DNA from: Phytophthora quininea
Taxonomy: Eukaryota > Oomycota > Peronosporomycetes > Peronosporales > Peronosporaceae
Direction of reading: 5' to 3'
Assembly: GCA_011947345.1 (NCBI GenBank)
Contig: JAAVTG010000548.1
Location: forward strand, 1-64,000
DNA: 64,000 nucleotides
Shown: piece after piece, positions 33,153-44,139 of the stretch
How the letters are laid out: each line of letters opens with the position of its first letter
How positions within the stretch are numbered: position 1 is the stretch's first letter
Position numbers and translations under genes: made by a program
Notes under the pieces: generated by a model
The model's database searches: none
Told to the model about the DNA's origin: nothing
What the model saw: the letters and a program-made list of their open reading frames with translations, nothing else

Positions 33153-33173
33153 CCCGGGCCAGTGGGTCCCGGG
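33153..33173. other. GC hairpin at left edge of module copy 2
   Basis: CCCGGG-CCAGTGGGT-CCCGGG can form the same six-pair stem as the hairpin at 18170-18188. The flanks also share CTA before the stem and CGTAGTTC/CGCAGTTC after it. A CTRR at Helitron spacing is not evident on the minus strand here, so this end may have decayed. Confidence 0.45.
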
Positions 33174-34740
33174 GGAGTCGTAGTTCGAGGAGTTTAATAG
33201 TACAGTGTACTAATAATTAAGAGTAAATCCGAAATCGTATACTCTACGAGAACCTATATCCGCTGAAGATGGTAAAATAAATAGGAGGTCAATGTCGGAG
33301 ACGGCATGTAGATCTAGTGTGTCGGGGCCGTATAAAGGTGAATCAAAGAGAGCACGGATGTGCGTTGCGATGAAATCTGTCACATAATATGTTTATAACA
33401 GCTAACAGTAAATTCAGTTTTAGTTTGTGCTGGCAGCGTGCTAAACAATGCTTTCGACACGGACTTGATTGTTTCACCGCAAAGACACCGTTACTCCACA
33501 CTTCATCTCGCCTAAATGGAAGCAGCACAGGTCCTTCGAAATCGGGCCCGTGCTTCCGCGTTATTAGTAGCTGCACCGCTTGAAAAGCACCATGCAAGAA
33601 GTCCTGTCGTGGAAAATTCGGCGACGGATATAGCTGGACGGGAAGAAGAATACAGGCTCGCATGTGACGTGATGGATGACAGAGTGGATGCAGCCTGTTC
33701 ATCACTCTCGGCCCATTGAAAGTGATACCAGAGTCCTCGTATTGTTAGTTATCACTTGATCCTTCACGTAACGAGGTTAGGCACAGTGGAGCTGGCAGTT
33801 CTGCACGTTGACGCTTGGCTTGTCTCGCCGATTCAGAGCTTGATCTGGAGCGTATCTGAGCACGGACTGCATGATGGTGCTGCTACTGCTGAGTCAGCGC
33901 CTGTGGTTGTACTTCCTCAAACCGCTGCTGGTGGTCCGCCCTGCGATGGTGTTTGTCTACGGCGATGAAGGTATGATTCTCCTGCTGGTAGATAGAGTGG
34001 TTTGGTATCACATCGGGTAAGACGGGGTGCGGCTTAATAAAGCGCAAGATCGGTCAATTTGCGAGTAAAGAGTAAAAACGGCCGAAATTCGAGTAGACAG
34101 GCTAAAATTCGAGCAAGGTTTTCCTTGACAATGCATTATTGATCAACCGGTGACCCCATTGTGATCGATACGCTCCTAAGTCGCCCGGCGTTTGCACCAC
34201 CCAATTCGCTTCGCGCGGATTAGATAGAATCTATTACTTAGACCTACGTGCCGTCCCCTGACAGGCCTCCGCTGCGCCCCGGTTGTCAAGGAGCCTCTCT
34301 AAGGCCTCAAAGTGCCTCTTTAATAGTTATCTCTTCGTTGTGGAGTTGGGCGGCAAATATACGTAGGTAGGTATTATTGATACTCGAAATGTATCCTATT
34401 CGCAATCCTGTTACTCGAATCTCATCCTTTTTTAAAGCTTCCTCGGACTTCTGCCGAGTTTGCTCGCAATTAACCCCGTTTCGTGTGACGGGAGAGTCAA
34501 GAGAGAGCAGTGATAGTGATGAATGAGATCGTTAGCGGTGCTTTGACATCTGAGAATTCCCCGATCGACGGGTCTTGATGAAGGAGAGATGAAGAGCAGC
34601 AAATTTGGCGATCCAAGTTGACAGATCAGAAAGACGAAGAGAAGTGTGTGTTGTACGGCCAAGCTAAGCATTAATTTGACGTAGCTTTCAGCTTCACTAA
34701 TTGAGTTGTGTATTCGCTAGCATTAACTGAATACTTGAGC
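33174..34740. other. Left part of module copy 2, no certain gene
   Basis: Copy 1 has the small helical-protein pair at this place. Here only a 68-residue plus-strand frame (33516-33719, Ala/Arg-rich helix with an EEEYRLACDVMDD stretch) could be a remnant. An inverted repeat GTATTC...GAATAC about 30 bp beyond the H4 stop (34706-34730) could act in mRNA 3' processing, but it does not match the metazoan histone stem-loop. Confidence 0.35.
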
Positions 34741-35052
34741 TTAGTGTCCGAACCCGTAAAGAACCCGACCCTGTCGTTTAAGAGCGTAAATTACGTCCAT
34801 GGTTGATATGGTTTTGCGGTTTGCGTGCTCCGCGTACACCACAGCATCTTGCACTAAGCTCTGAACGAAGACCTTAAGTGCAGATCTTGTTTCCTGGTAC
34901 ACCAGCGCTGACATACGGATAACTCCGGCACGACGAGCCAGCCGGCGAATGGAGCTTCGGCCGATACCCTGAATGCTGTCGCGCAGTATGAAGCGATGAC
35001 GCTTCGATCCGCCTTTGCCAATGGATTTCACGCCTTTACCACGTCCAGACAT
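34741..35052 (-). CDS. Divergent histone H4 variant, intact
   Basis: ATG at 35052 to stop gives exactly 103 codons, the canonical H4 length. By eye about 34 of 102 residues differ from animal/plant H4, extraordinary for one of the slowest-changing proteins. Tail acetylation lysines 5, 8, 12 and 16 and the KRHR patch are kept, but Lys20 is Phe, Lys31 Arg, Pro32 Ser, Lys44 Ile, Arg67 Gln and Lys77 Asn. Fold-defining stretches ([14 protein letters not shown]) remain, and Lys59, Lys79 and Lys91 are kept. A longer in-frame ATG upstream (35103) would add a 17-residue hydrophobic leader and seems unlikely. It lacks a neighbouring H3, H2A or H2B gene. The SANT-like gene lies 317 bp upstream on the same strand. 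Regulation and incorporation into nucleosomes are unknown. Confidence 0.93.
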   Translation of the reverse strand: MSGRGKGVKSIGKGGSKRHRFILRDSIQGIGRSSIRRLARRAGVIRMSALVYQETRSALKVFVQSLVQDAVVYAEHANRKTISTMDVIYALKRQGRVLYGFGH

Positions 35053-35369
35053 TCTATAGCTGCATAGCAACAACAGCGTCAATCTTAAACAGCAACACAT
35101 CACCTATTTTGTACCTGTGCAGCAGGCTCTTGCAATAAACAACGAAAATAGTGAAATGAAAGTTTAGTGCATGCAATGCTGGATGCGATCGACGAGTAGC
35201 TGACAGTGCAACTGTGTCCTGTTTTCCTTTTAAAAGGGAAACCAGCATCTGATTTTGACGCGGCAGTATCTTCACCCCATAGATGCATTATTTTCCGCTG
35301 GATTTTTATTCTGTTTTCACTGGAAATTTATTATGCACGCCATATTAGCAAGAGAACCACATTTTTTCA

Positions 35370-36179
35370 TTATTTATGTGCGTGTGCACTACATTCGACC
35401 TGACCACAACGTTCCACAACTAACTCTCGTCTAAGTGAATTCAAGCAATCTAGAATCTCCTTGTGCCTCTGCTGAGCATTGCGAGCATCAAGCTCATGTT
35501 GATCTTGACGTTTCTTCTCCTCAAGCTGCGCTCGCTCATGATCAGCGCACCAGTGCTTCATTTGGTTCTGGTCCCGGCGCTGGAACCACAAGAATAGTTG
35601 TATAGCATCGCAGTGAGTATGAAGCCGACCTTCAGCACGCTCCACCGACAAGTCTTCACGGCTTGCCATGCTCGAGTTACCGTCAGCATGAACATCGCAG
35701 TCATGCTGGGATGCTGGACTCTTCCTTGAACCTGTAAATGCAGCACTACAGTCTTCGTCATCACCGCTCGTTGCATTGAGAGAATCTACGCCACTCCTGT
35801 CTTGGTCACCACGGAGAACAGTCAAGTCGACATCTTGCGGTAGCGGCGTATCTTGTGCACCACTTGCAGCTTCAATATCGACTTGCGATTGCACCGCGTT
35901 GGAGCGGCGCATTATCTTGTGTCGTAGCACCAATGCCGTCTTCTCCCTACAAGTCACAGCGGACTCCTTCCTCTTCCGAGCCGTCGAATAAAGCCGCGTG
36001 AACTTCCTCTTCAGGCTGACACTAGTGCGGTCGAGCCACTTCGAGTCCTTGCTGCTATTGTATACTGCTGCGACTTGTTCCCACTCGGCTTTCTCTCGAG
36101 GCAAGCTTTCCGCAACAACTGCAAGCAACCGTTCTTGCTCAGCACCATTGTAGTTGGTGGTCCCCTGCGGTTTCGTCAT
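35370..36179 (-). CDS. SANT/Myb-like (DUF6818-type) protein, copy 2
   Basis: An intact frame of 269 residues starts at ATG 36179 (MTKPQGTTNYNG). Residues about 8-75 hold the three-helix pattern NY...E...LL-x-VV...LP...(A)EWE-x-VAA-x-YN...SVSLKRKF-x-L, matching the copy at 20835-21557. The middle is acidic and Ser-rich. The C-terminal 70 residues form an Arg/Gln/His-rich helix (DQNQMKHWCADHERAQLEEKKRQ). The gene precedes the H4 variant on the same strand in both modules, so co-regulation or physical cooperation with H4 is plausible but unproven. Confidence 0.75.
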   Translation of the reverse strand: MTKPQGTTNYNGAEQERLLAVVAESLPREKAEWEQVAAVYNSSKDSKWLDRTSVSLKRKFTRLYSTARKRKESAVTCREKTALVLRHKIMRRSNAVQSQVDIEAASGAQDTPLPQDVDLTVLRGDQDRSGVDSLNATSGDDEDCSAAFTGSRKSPASQHDCDVHADGNSSMASREDLSVERAEGRLHTHCDAIQLFLWFQRRDQNQMKHWCADHERAQLEEKKRQDQHELDARNAQQRHKEILDCLNSLRRELVVERCGQVECSAHAHK

Positions 36180-36588
36180 CTAACATAGCGCGGAACGTTA
36201 GCCAATTTGACTCAACAGACTTGCTCGCACGATAGCGCTTCCTTACCTTGGCGCCGCAATTCTGGAATGAGGTGGTCTTCCAGCCTGCACTCCGAAGTTC
36301 AAGTTGCTCATCACACCATATCACAGTAGTGAGGCGGGGTTCTTTGCAAACTGATCCTCGTCATACCACACTAACGAGGCGAGGTTCTAAGCAAACTTTG
36401 CACTGGTCTTCTTCATAGAGCAAAATCGGCATTTGCATTAGACGCTGATATAAGTATTATTAACAAGACAATAGTAGTCTAAATGCAAACGATCGCAAAG
36501 CAACATGTCACTCCTTTAGATGGCCACCTATTCTATGCACTCCTTGTACGTTTAGCTCCATTTAGGTGCAGCTCCATTATCCTTGTCG
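36180..36588. other. Spacer upstream of SANT-like gene copy 2
   Basis: No gene. Two near-identical short segments (CATAC/TCACAC...GAGGCG-GGTTCT near 36310-36345 and 36361-36395) form a diverged direct repeat. Confidence 0.4.
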
Positions 36589-37066
36589 CTAGTCATCTTC
36601 CGATTGATCATTGCCTCGTAGGTCAATAATTTCAGCGTCCTCCACGCCGTCGCTTTCCTGAGTACTTATGCTTGTTGCTGCTTCATGTTCTTGGTTTGGC
36701 GTACGAGGAACAACCAACCGCCGTAGAAGAGCTGTTGATGGCCACGTCGGTTGATGGTGTTCTCTACGCTGCCAGAACGCGGCAAATCGATCATCCTGTG
36801 CTTCTCAACGACTACTTCTTTCCTCGGCAAGCATTTTGTCAAACACATCATCACAAATGATGTCTGACTTGCGTGTTGGCGGGCCTGGTAAAGCCTATCA
36901 AATCTCCTCGCAAGCGCGACACTGCTGCTTGGACGACAAGACTACTAGCATCGTGTGTCTGTCGTATCTGGCAAAGGTTCTCGTACGCGGCCAATACATC
37001 TTTGAAAGCCTGATTCTCTACTTCAACGAGCCGTTGTCGGCTTTCAAGCGCTGATATGTTTTGCAT
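36589..37066 (-). pseudogene. Small helical protein with acidic tail (CC-c), broken
   Basis: ATG at 37066 begins a helical stretch (ESRQRLVEVENQAFKDVL) that loosely follows CC-a at 18617-19051. Near 36860 the frame must change to continue through DDVFDKMLAEERSSR, an in-frame TGA, and then a segment ending in an acidic tail (ESDGVEDAEIIDL...QSEDD) at a TAG at 36589-36591. The overall plan (helical core, acidic end) is that of the CC proteins in copy 1, but sequence similarity is weak. Confidence 0.4.
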
Positions 37067-38492
37067 CTCTAGCGGATTTGGTTGTGAGCGTCTTTTATAT
37101 TTTTGTTGATTGTCAGGTGCTGTCAGTATCAGGAAATTTTGTGGACACCAAAGTGATTGATGTACTGAAAGTTACACAGAGGTGAAGAATAATTTTGCAC
37201 CAACAAGGATAAAAATCCAGCAGTGAATCGAGCGGCAGCACGGAAGTTGAGTCAGTTGTAAACGGCTGTTGGACGTCTATATATATGAAGTCGCGCAATC
37301 CTAAATGTTGCTGATTCACATTTAAGCGGTTATATTATACTAAAATCGATTAGAGACAACACCTCTGGCTAAAACGATATCGACCACAATGAAGGCAATG
37401 TTTCATGTGCAAACCTGCATTAGATAAGAGCAAACTCGTAATTAAACGAAAACGGGCTGTCAGATGATCAGTCCGTCCCCGAGAACTTCGGGATGCGAGC
37501 GACAGACATCGAACCTTGGATTTCCTGAGAGACGTTTCGGATACCTTTCTGTGGTGAGTTTTGAGGGGTGTTGCAGTGCTAGACCAACCAAATAAAATAA
37601 TCAATGTTAATTATCCACGCTGAAATATACATAAGATGCTGCTCAACCTACCTGCTGAATTTGCATGTCCATCGTTGTCGTAGATGCGGGAGATAATTTG
37701 CCCGATTGAGTGGTTTTTCTCGTGATATCAAGCTGTCGCTGAGGTGTCTGCGTTAACTTCCCTGCCTTAAGCGCAGCTGTGCATTTCCGCAAGTGGGGAT
37801 GACGGGTCCTTCATCAGAAGAGCTGCTTTCGTCTTGGTTGACGCGGTCTGTTGGTGCGAAGCCTTCAGATAGAGAGTTTATGATTCAGCAAATTCCCACA
37901 GCAATAGTATGCATCAGTATTTACATTTTTAACTGCCCGTTTGCTATTGTCTTTGTCCAGCCACGGCGGATCAAAATTGAGCAAGACTAGCCTCGCTTTT
38001 CTGCAACTGCTCTTTCACCGCGAGCATTTGAAAAGTGTGATCCCACAATGAATCTATCTTCCCGTCATGACTTGCCTTCTTGATGTTCTTAAGTCCTCTG
38101 GTGGAGACAGACTCGCAGAGTATGTATTATTTATCTACAATCTATGCCACGGTAATATCATATTATGCTAATTCAGATGAAAATTATGTATATGTAACAT
38201 CAGGTCACGAAACGTAAGTGTCACCTCGGTGGCGGTGATAGGGAAAATTTACAACGGGAAGGAAGCGTATAAAGTGTGTAAGTCCACAGTTAACCCTTTA
38301 GTCATGGTTTTACTAGAAGTACACTAGAAAAATATGAACGGCTTCGATCCCATGTAGCCAAAATCTCGTTTGTAGCAAATGAATGTTACCATTTTAAAAG
38401 AAATATTAGATAGTGCAAATGAGAGCTAGAAATGCTACAACAGAGGAAAACTCAAGCAGCGGCGTTGACTGCTTCTTCCCACGAAATGTCCC
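37067..38492. other. Long spacer in module copy 2
   Basis: AT-rich sequence with only short, unremarkable frames. In copy 1 the matching interval, once the hAT element is removed, is only about 150 bp. This stretch is therefore either an insertion or lost in copy 1. Confidence 0.4.
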
Positions 38493-39317
38493 TTAGCTTT
38501 GTGGTTGCTTGGCACTGCTTCTCACGAAAAGCTTCATGCTTGAAAAGTGGAAGATGACAACAATGGTTCCAGGTGGAGGCAGCGCTGTATCTGTGGACTC
38601 CATATTCCAAATCGTGGCTGTGAAGAGGACGGTATCGACTTCTTCCTTGTTTTGATCGTACTGGTCTCGAAACACCTACATATTAAGTTCATTGTTAGAG
38701 TACTAGTAATGTTCATGCATTTCGTTCCTTACGGTAAGTAGAGTTTGTAGCGTTTCCGGGGACGTAGCATCAGTGAAGTGCAAGCGAACAAGCCTGGACT
38801 CCTGTACATGTGGTCAGAGACCCACAGTAGCTTCATTCTCAGCTCGACGCTTTGGAGCGATACTTTCCTCTGGATTAGCTCTTGTAGGTCTAATCAAATT
38901 CACTGTTAGAATGTGCAACATACACAGCTATCCAAACTCACGCACCTTGAACGGACGTGACGATCCGTCGAGACGTGCCACTTGATCGAGCTGCTAAAAG
39001 CTGCTGTAGGCGCTGGTATGGGCTTTGTCTTGGAGCGAAGTCGATCTCCCGTGCGGTTCATCGATCGCGTTTGCCGTATACGTCGGTGGAGTTGACAAAG
39101 GCGTCGACGGGGGCATCGACATCGCCGTCTCCGTCGGTGTTGGTGGGGGCGGGGGCGTTGGCATCGTCGTATGCGTCGATGTTGGTGTCGGTGTGCGTGT
39201 ACGCGTACGTGTACACGTAGATGCAACATTGGCAGGTCTTGCGGCATCCACCTCGGTCGTGTCGGCCATAGCTGTCGCTTTGGCCGACCTGCCAACGCGC
39301 TTGAGCTTTCCAGGCAT
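38493..39317 (-). pseudogene. Three-exon gene X, copy 2
   Basis: The exons are 39317-38946, 38889-38733 and 38675-38493. The introns are 56 bp (GTGCGT...ATTAG) and 57 bp (GTAAGG...TGTAG), at the same places and phases as in copy 1: V-Q|DLQ matches V-E|DLQ, and LLT|VFRD matches LLK|AFRE. Conserved blocks are SPYQRLQQLL, LRMKLLWVSDH, VRLHFTDATSPE, VDTVLFTATIW and LPPPGTIVVI. Exon 1 is longer because of a Thr/Pro-rich low-complexity linker. Exons 1 and 2 each lack one base relative to an open frame, so the gene is either freshly broken or affected by consensus errors. Confidence 0.68.
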
Positions 39318-40192
39318 AGGTGAATTTAAAAGTGAGCTTGCAGAGGGTTCATACATACTACATACAATATACGCCAATATGCACCAATAATGTAACCAAA
39401 AGGCTCAGCCCTACTTAGCTGTCGGATGTCTAATTGATTGGTTGATAAGTTCATTAACCAGAGCCGAGCTGCGCAAGTCCCGAATACCTTTTGAAAAGGA
39501 AACATGCCACTTCAACTTCAACCAGAGCATCGCTCTGAGCCAGGACGTCTAACTGACGTCAGGTTGCTGGTCAAGTTGAGGCGTTGGTTGTGCATACTTT
39601 TGATCAGGATGGTGTGCCAATACAGGATTTACAGACATATGCTCCTCAATTTAGGCCGAATACTAGCTGAAGTTAAGATGATGTGTAGAGAACATTATCT
39701 TCTGGTTGATCATTTCCGATTTTCGAATAAATGTGCAATAGGTGCTGGTATGTAGATTTGTGATTAATGTAGACAGCGACACAAAATCATGCTTTCGAGA
39801 CCTATCTCTTTTGTTCCTGCGCATCTATCTACACTTCTGACCGTAGCAGATTTCTTTGGCAGGTACGAGTAGTGACATCATCACTATGGTCCACACGTAC
39901 TCCAACACTTATTATTTAAGCACCGCCACTGTAGGCACCAGATCTTACTTCAACTAAGCATCGCCACAGGGACTTCAAAGCCGCGCTTCAAGGTAACGCC
40001 AATATGCAGTTGTTTAAAGGTGGCAGTGCCACCAAGAATGTACGCAGACTTCGATTCCTACTGTGCATACTGTGTATGCAACAGTCTATCCTCACTTCGA
40101 GCCTAATTGCACTGGGTAAGCCCTCCCTTCGGGCCGCGCTGGCATTCTATGCAGGGGACTTACTTTTCATTTTGACGCCTTCGCAAGACCCC
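39318..40192. promoter_or_regulatory. Shared 5' region of gene X and DSBH-type gene, copy 2
   Basis: An 875-bp gap between divergent starts, nearly the same length as in copy 1. A plus-strand frame at 39504-39755 (83 residues) has no recognisable features. In-frame codons also extend the DSBH-type gene upstream to 40004, but copy 1 does not support that longer start. Confidence 0.35.
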
Positions 40193-40930
40193 ATGTTCGC
40201 CAGACAACGCCTCAAGACTCGAGGATACCTCGTCCTATACCACGCCGTCCCCGTTGAAATGACCGACACAATACGCGCGATGGCCGAAGACGGCGAAGTT
40301 TTGTGGATTCATGACACCTGGGATGGAGTGCTGCACGATGAGCATCGCCTACGTGCTCGCGTTCCTGACAATGAGTCGGAACCTCTGTCGGAGTATTTCG
40401 AGCGTCACTACCGCTCGTTCTTCGCTATGGCCTCGGTGAAGGAGTGGCGGATCCTTAGGACGACTCGCGGTGCCGAAGACCAACCCGTTCGCCGCGAGTT
40501 CGCGACCGCGAGGGTTGATTCTGGGAACGTGAGCTCTGTTCCAGGATGCATTTTCGTGGCCGCGCAAGACCGTACTTACATTTATGGGTACGGATGGAAT
40601 AACCACGTTGCACTTCGCTCGGAGCAGCAAATTATCGAGCTGAACAGAGGCGACGTGCTGCTGTCGAGAGGCGACTTTGCTTTCGCTAGTGCAGGTGGTA
40701 ACGACAACCACGTCGGGCTGCTCGGATACGTCGATACCCCACTGTATCTGCGCCCACAATTTCCTCAGCCGATAATGGTTGCCTTTGTCAACGATACGAG
40801 CGATGTCGACGACGTGTTCTGCTTTGTCTGGAACTGCCCCTTCAGAGGCACCGACCCGGACGCGCTCCGCAGACATCTCAATCGGTACCATCAATTTTTC
40901 TTTAACCGTTCGCGGGTGCTGACGGTTTAG
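40193..40930 (+). CDS. DSBH-like + C2H2 zinc-finger protein, copy 2
   Basis: I start at ATG 40193 (MFARQRLKTRGYLVLYHAV) because this matches the length and N-terminus of copy 1; an upstream ATG at 40004 in the same frame would add a hydrophobic segment. The 245-residue protein has an N-terminal alpha/beta part, then a strand-rich domain: QPVRREF near residue 105, IYGYGWNNH near 135, and IELNRGDVLLSRGDF near 150. The end of that domain reads HVGLLGYVDTP. The layout resembles 2-oxoglutarate/Fe(II) oxygenases, yet the HxD motif reads RRE and the distal His position is Leu, so it may be a non-catalytic relative. A C2H2 finger uses Cys210, Cys215, His228 and His233. It faces gene X head-to-head. 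The function is unknown; DNA binding through the finger is the safest guess. Confidence 0.7.
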   Translation: MFARQRLKTRGYLVLYHAVPVEMTDTIRAMAEDGEVLWIHDTWDGVLHDEHRLRARVPDNESEPLSEYFERHYRSFFAMASVKEWRILRTTRGAEDQPVRREFATARVDSGNVSSVPGCIFVAAQDRTYIYGYGWNNHVALRSEQQIIELNRGDVLLSRGDFAFASAGGNDNHVGLLGYVDTPLYLRPQFPQPIMVAFVNDTSDVDDVFCFVWNCPFRGTDPDALRRHLNRYHQFFFNRSRVLTV

Positions 40931-41512
40931 CAAGGGCTGTTGATGAGCACTGAGTGCGCATTTACACATCGTGACGTCAAATTCTTAGCTCACCAATCTT
41001 ACATTTCTTAACCGTATGAGTACAATGAATGTATCCAATCGATAGTTTGCTTACTCGTCCATTACTGGGCTACATAGATCGACGGTATGTCCTTCCGTGA
41101 AGGATCTTCACTTCATCTAGTCAACTAATCAACAATGTGAGTATGTCCATGAAGCACACGAAGATACGTCAGCACCTTAAAGTATGTGGAGTAGATGCGT
41201 AGCAGTGCCACATTGTGTGGTCTACGCCGTAAGTGTCCTGCTCTAGACGCTGCTGTTCTGTTGCGCTGTCGTTTACGGTCATGTAGCACAAACGCAGCGT
41301 TGAAAGGGCTTCAGGGAGTATTTGGGTTCCGTCGTAACATCCAGGTTCGACCGCCAGAGAATCTTCTGGACCAAGCCCGACTGCACAAACCATGCGCAAC
41401 CACTGATCTCATGGGAGAAGAAGACGATGATGGTGCGTAAAGCAAGAAGCAGGTAGACGGGTACCAGCTAATATTACCATTCATAATATAAAACAAAAAC
41501 TTGTGGCAACTT
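40931..41512. other. Between DSBH-type gene and Helitron, copy 2
   Basis: No gene recognised. AT-rich with short frames only. Confidence 0.4.
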
Positions 41513-44130
41513 TTAGTTCATCAGTTTCTGGATAGTACGATTGCTCAAAGCTAGAAGTCGATCTTCTTCATCAAGAGCATCTGTCGGTGGGCGAGCCCAC
41601 TGTATGATTTCACGAGTAATCGGACAAAGCGTCACGAATGCAGACCGTGATGTAACTCTAGAGACAAGTAGATACGGCTGCTGGCGCTTGTTTGATATAG
41701 CATTCGAGGACTTCCACTCCGTAACAACCATTCGGTCCAGCGTTTCGCCTTGGACCTTGTATACGGTCGACGAGACTGCACACACAAGGGGAAACTGCTG
41801 GATGCGAACAGTAAGTTCACGAGGAAACCCATTTGAGTTTCCCGCGAGTGAAATGTGGCATTGACTATACGCTTGGGAGTCAAAGAAAAACGGAAACAAC
41901 TCAGAATCATTGGACCCTTGCATTGGTGCAGCCAAATCTCCCCGCTTAATGCGAACTAGCACTGCTGGTGGTGGAACATTTGGGATTTTAACCACCATGT
42001 TCGCTACACTATCGTGCACGAGTCGAAAGGTTGTATCGGGCTCATAAATAATAGATTCCAATACACCCAGTGTTCCATTGGCAACCATTTTCTGCGGTCT
42101 GATGTTTTGCGTCACTTGAACTGGCATGCCCACAATCAAGTCTAAATACGGCGGCATTCGGCCAAACTTTGAATCGGGGAGACGCATCACCATTTTCACT
42201 TCTGCAAGGCTTAGTGCAGCCAATTTGCCTTTGAAATTGGCCACCACCCGGACAGGGTACTCAGCACTAGGCAAAGCTTTAGCTACGGACGCTGTGAACA
42301 AATTGTTAATAGCCAACCTTGTGGAGTTGTCGGGGTCACAATTTCGTCACCTGATCATCTGAAATCCAATTCTCTTGCGAATCTTCTCGCGAAATGACAC
42401 GGGAATTAATAATGGATACAAACTCAGGACTCAAACGCCACGTCGAGCATTATGGCAGCCATTACCCCACTCTGGATCGAGTCGAAATCGAACTGACTCC
42501 TCCAACACTATCACGTCTTGAAACCCACGCCAAAGCTCATAGCCTGCAATTTCATTAGCGGTGCACTTTGGTTTCTGTCCAGGGTCACGATAAATTGGGT
42601 CCCCGCCTACTGGAGGCAGCTGCAAAAATCTCCAACTAGCACTACGTGAATTCCTCCAAACGCAACACTAGGTATTCTTTTTGCATTCCGAAGCACTGTG
42701 TCTAGCTGTGTGAGCTGGGACTTTTTCATCATTGAGACTTCATCGACAACGATCACATCCAGATTCATTACGGTCTCAATTGACTTCCCCGCTGAAGCTG
42801 CAACAAAACGCTAGCTAGCGTTCGTCCGCCGATGACTGTTGCCGCTTTCCCGGTCATTGCGGTCTTTACAATGCTGCTGGTCCTCCCCCAACTTGTGCAC
42901 AAAGCCTCAATGGCGCCAATCACACGACTTTTGCCTGTGCCACCCTCGCCTCCTAGAAACATTTGCAGCTGGTCGGCTTGTAGCCGCTTTTCTGCCTCTT
43001 TGTTCAGGTAAAATGACGCCTCAGCATTTTTCCATCTAGTCAGCAGTGCCATTCCAATTTTTTGACAGCGTAGTGCTGCCTTTCATTCAACGTAAACGCC
43101 TTTGAAATGTCAGTAATACTAGCGCACTGCTTCATCGTAGTTGGCGGCCCGGAATTATCCATCGCTGGAGGCGTCCAGTTCATATTTGGCTCACGTAATG
43201 CTTCGTTAAGCAGTTCAATCACCGTAGTATCTTGCTCAGTTTTCGCTGCTTGAGTGGGGGCAACAATGGCATTGTCTGTATCAGCGTCTTTTATCCATTC
43301 GCGCATATAATCAAGCGGCGGAATACCTTCCACCGACGTACTAGCTCTTGACCTGGTGGTGGTTTCAGCCGTAGCACCTCGAAGCATGTCAAATTGTGAA
43401 AATGCATCTAGAATGTGAGCTATTCGGCCATCAGGAACAGCAGACGTCGGACAGATGGACGGGTTTAAAGACTTCGCTTCAACAATCTTCGCTTCATCAA
43501 GTTCCCAAAGATCAGGAAAGCTTTCGTCGGTGTTCAAGCAAACATCGTTCGCGTCAAAGCCGTCGTCTTTGCCAAACAGCTCATCGTCCCCCTCGTTATC
43601 ACTTGCAGTTTCGTCTTTGTCAGCCACGGAAGCCCTGGATTCGTTATTCTGCATACTAGCTTGCTGATAGTCGTTCATATTCTTCATAATTGTTTTAACG
43701 AATTCACTGCGAGTTTTTTTCCACACACTAAAAGCATTCAACCATAACTCATCTGAGTTTTCCATAACGCCAATGAGGTCTTCTAGAGATCGGAAAGGTT
43801 TGAACAACACCAAAGATAATACAGCGTGCTTGCTTCTGATCTCTGATGATGACTTGTCGTCAACGTATGGCAACCGAAAGCCTTGTACAATAGGTACGAC
43901 CTCCTCGTAGCGGCAGGCAAGGCGGTGGCTTCGATGGAGTGGATGCTGACTTAAGAATCCTAGCTTCGCGCGAGGTGTACATGGCCCCTTTTGGCGATAA
44001 TAGCGCATTACAAACTCGTACAAATTAATCTCCATCAAGGTATCTGGCCGATAAATGTAATCATCAAGAAATGACACCGCCCGGAAAGATGCCGTGTTTT
44101 CTGAGTTTCTTTCATTGACAACCGAGCAAG
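41513..44130 (-). pseudogene. Helitron Pif1-like helicase, copy 2
   Basis: An open linker of 345 codons (44077-43040) with SFLDDYIYRPDTL and LVLFKPFRSLEDLIG ends in FTLNERQHYAVKKL. After a frame change, Walker A GGEGGTGKS lies near 42935-42960. Walker B is near 42720-42750, and LQLPPVGG near 42600-42630. The C-terminal frame (42316-41513) carries SSTVYKVQGETLDRMVV and LLVSRVTSR. Active-site motifs are kept. Breaks lie near 43050, 42780, 42625 and 42330-42420. Confidence 0.86.
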
Positions 44131-44139
44131 TGTACTCGT

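Noticed and set aside
34700..34740. Metazoan-type histone mRNA stem-loop after the H4 gene
   Set aside because: A six-pair inverted repeat exists, but its 13-nt loop and sequence do not match the histone stem-loop consensus.
39025..39390. Plus-strand frame of 121 codons rich in Val and Gly
   Set aside because: It is antisense to the Thr/Pro-rich linker in exon 1 of gene X copy 2 and reflects low-complexity sequence.
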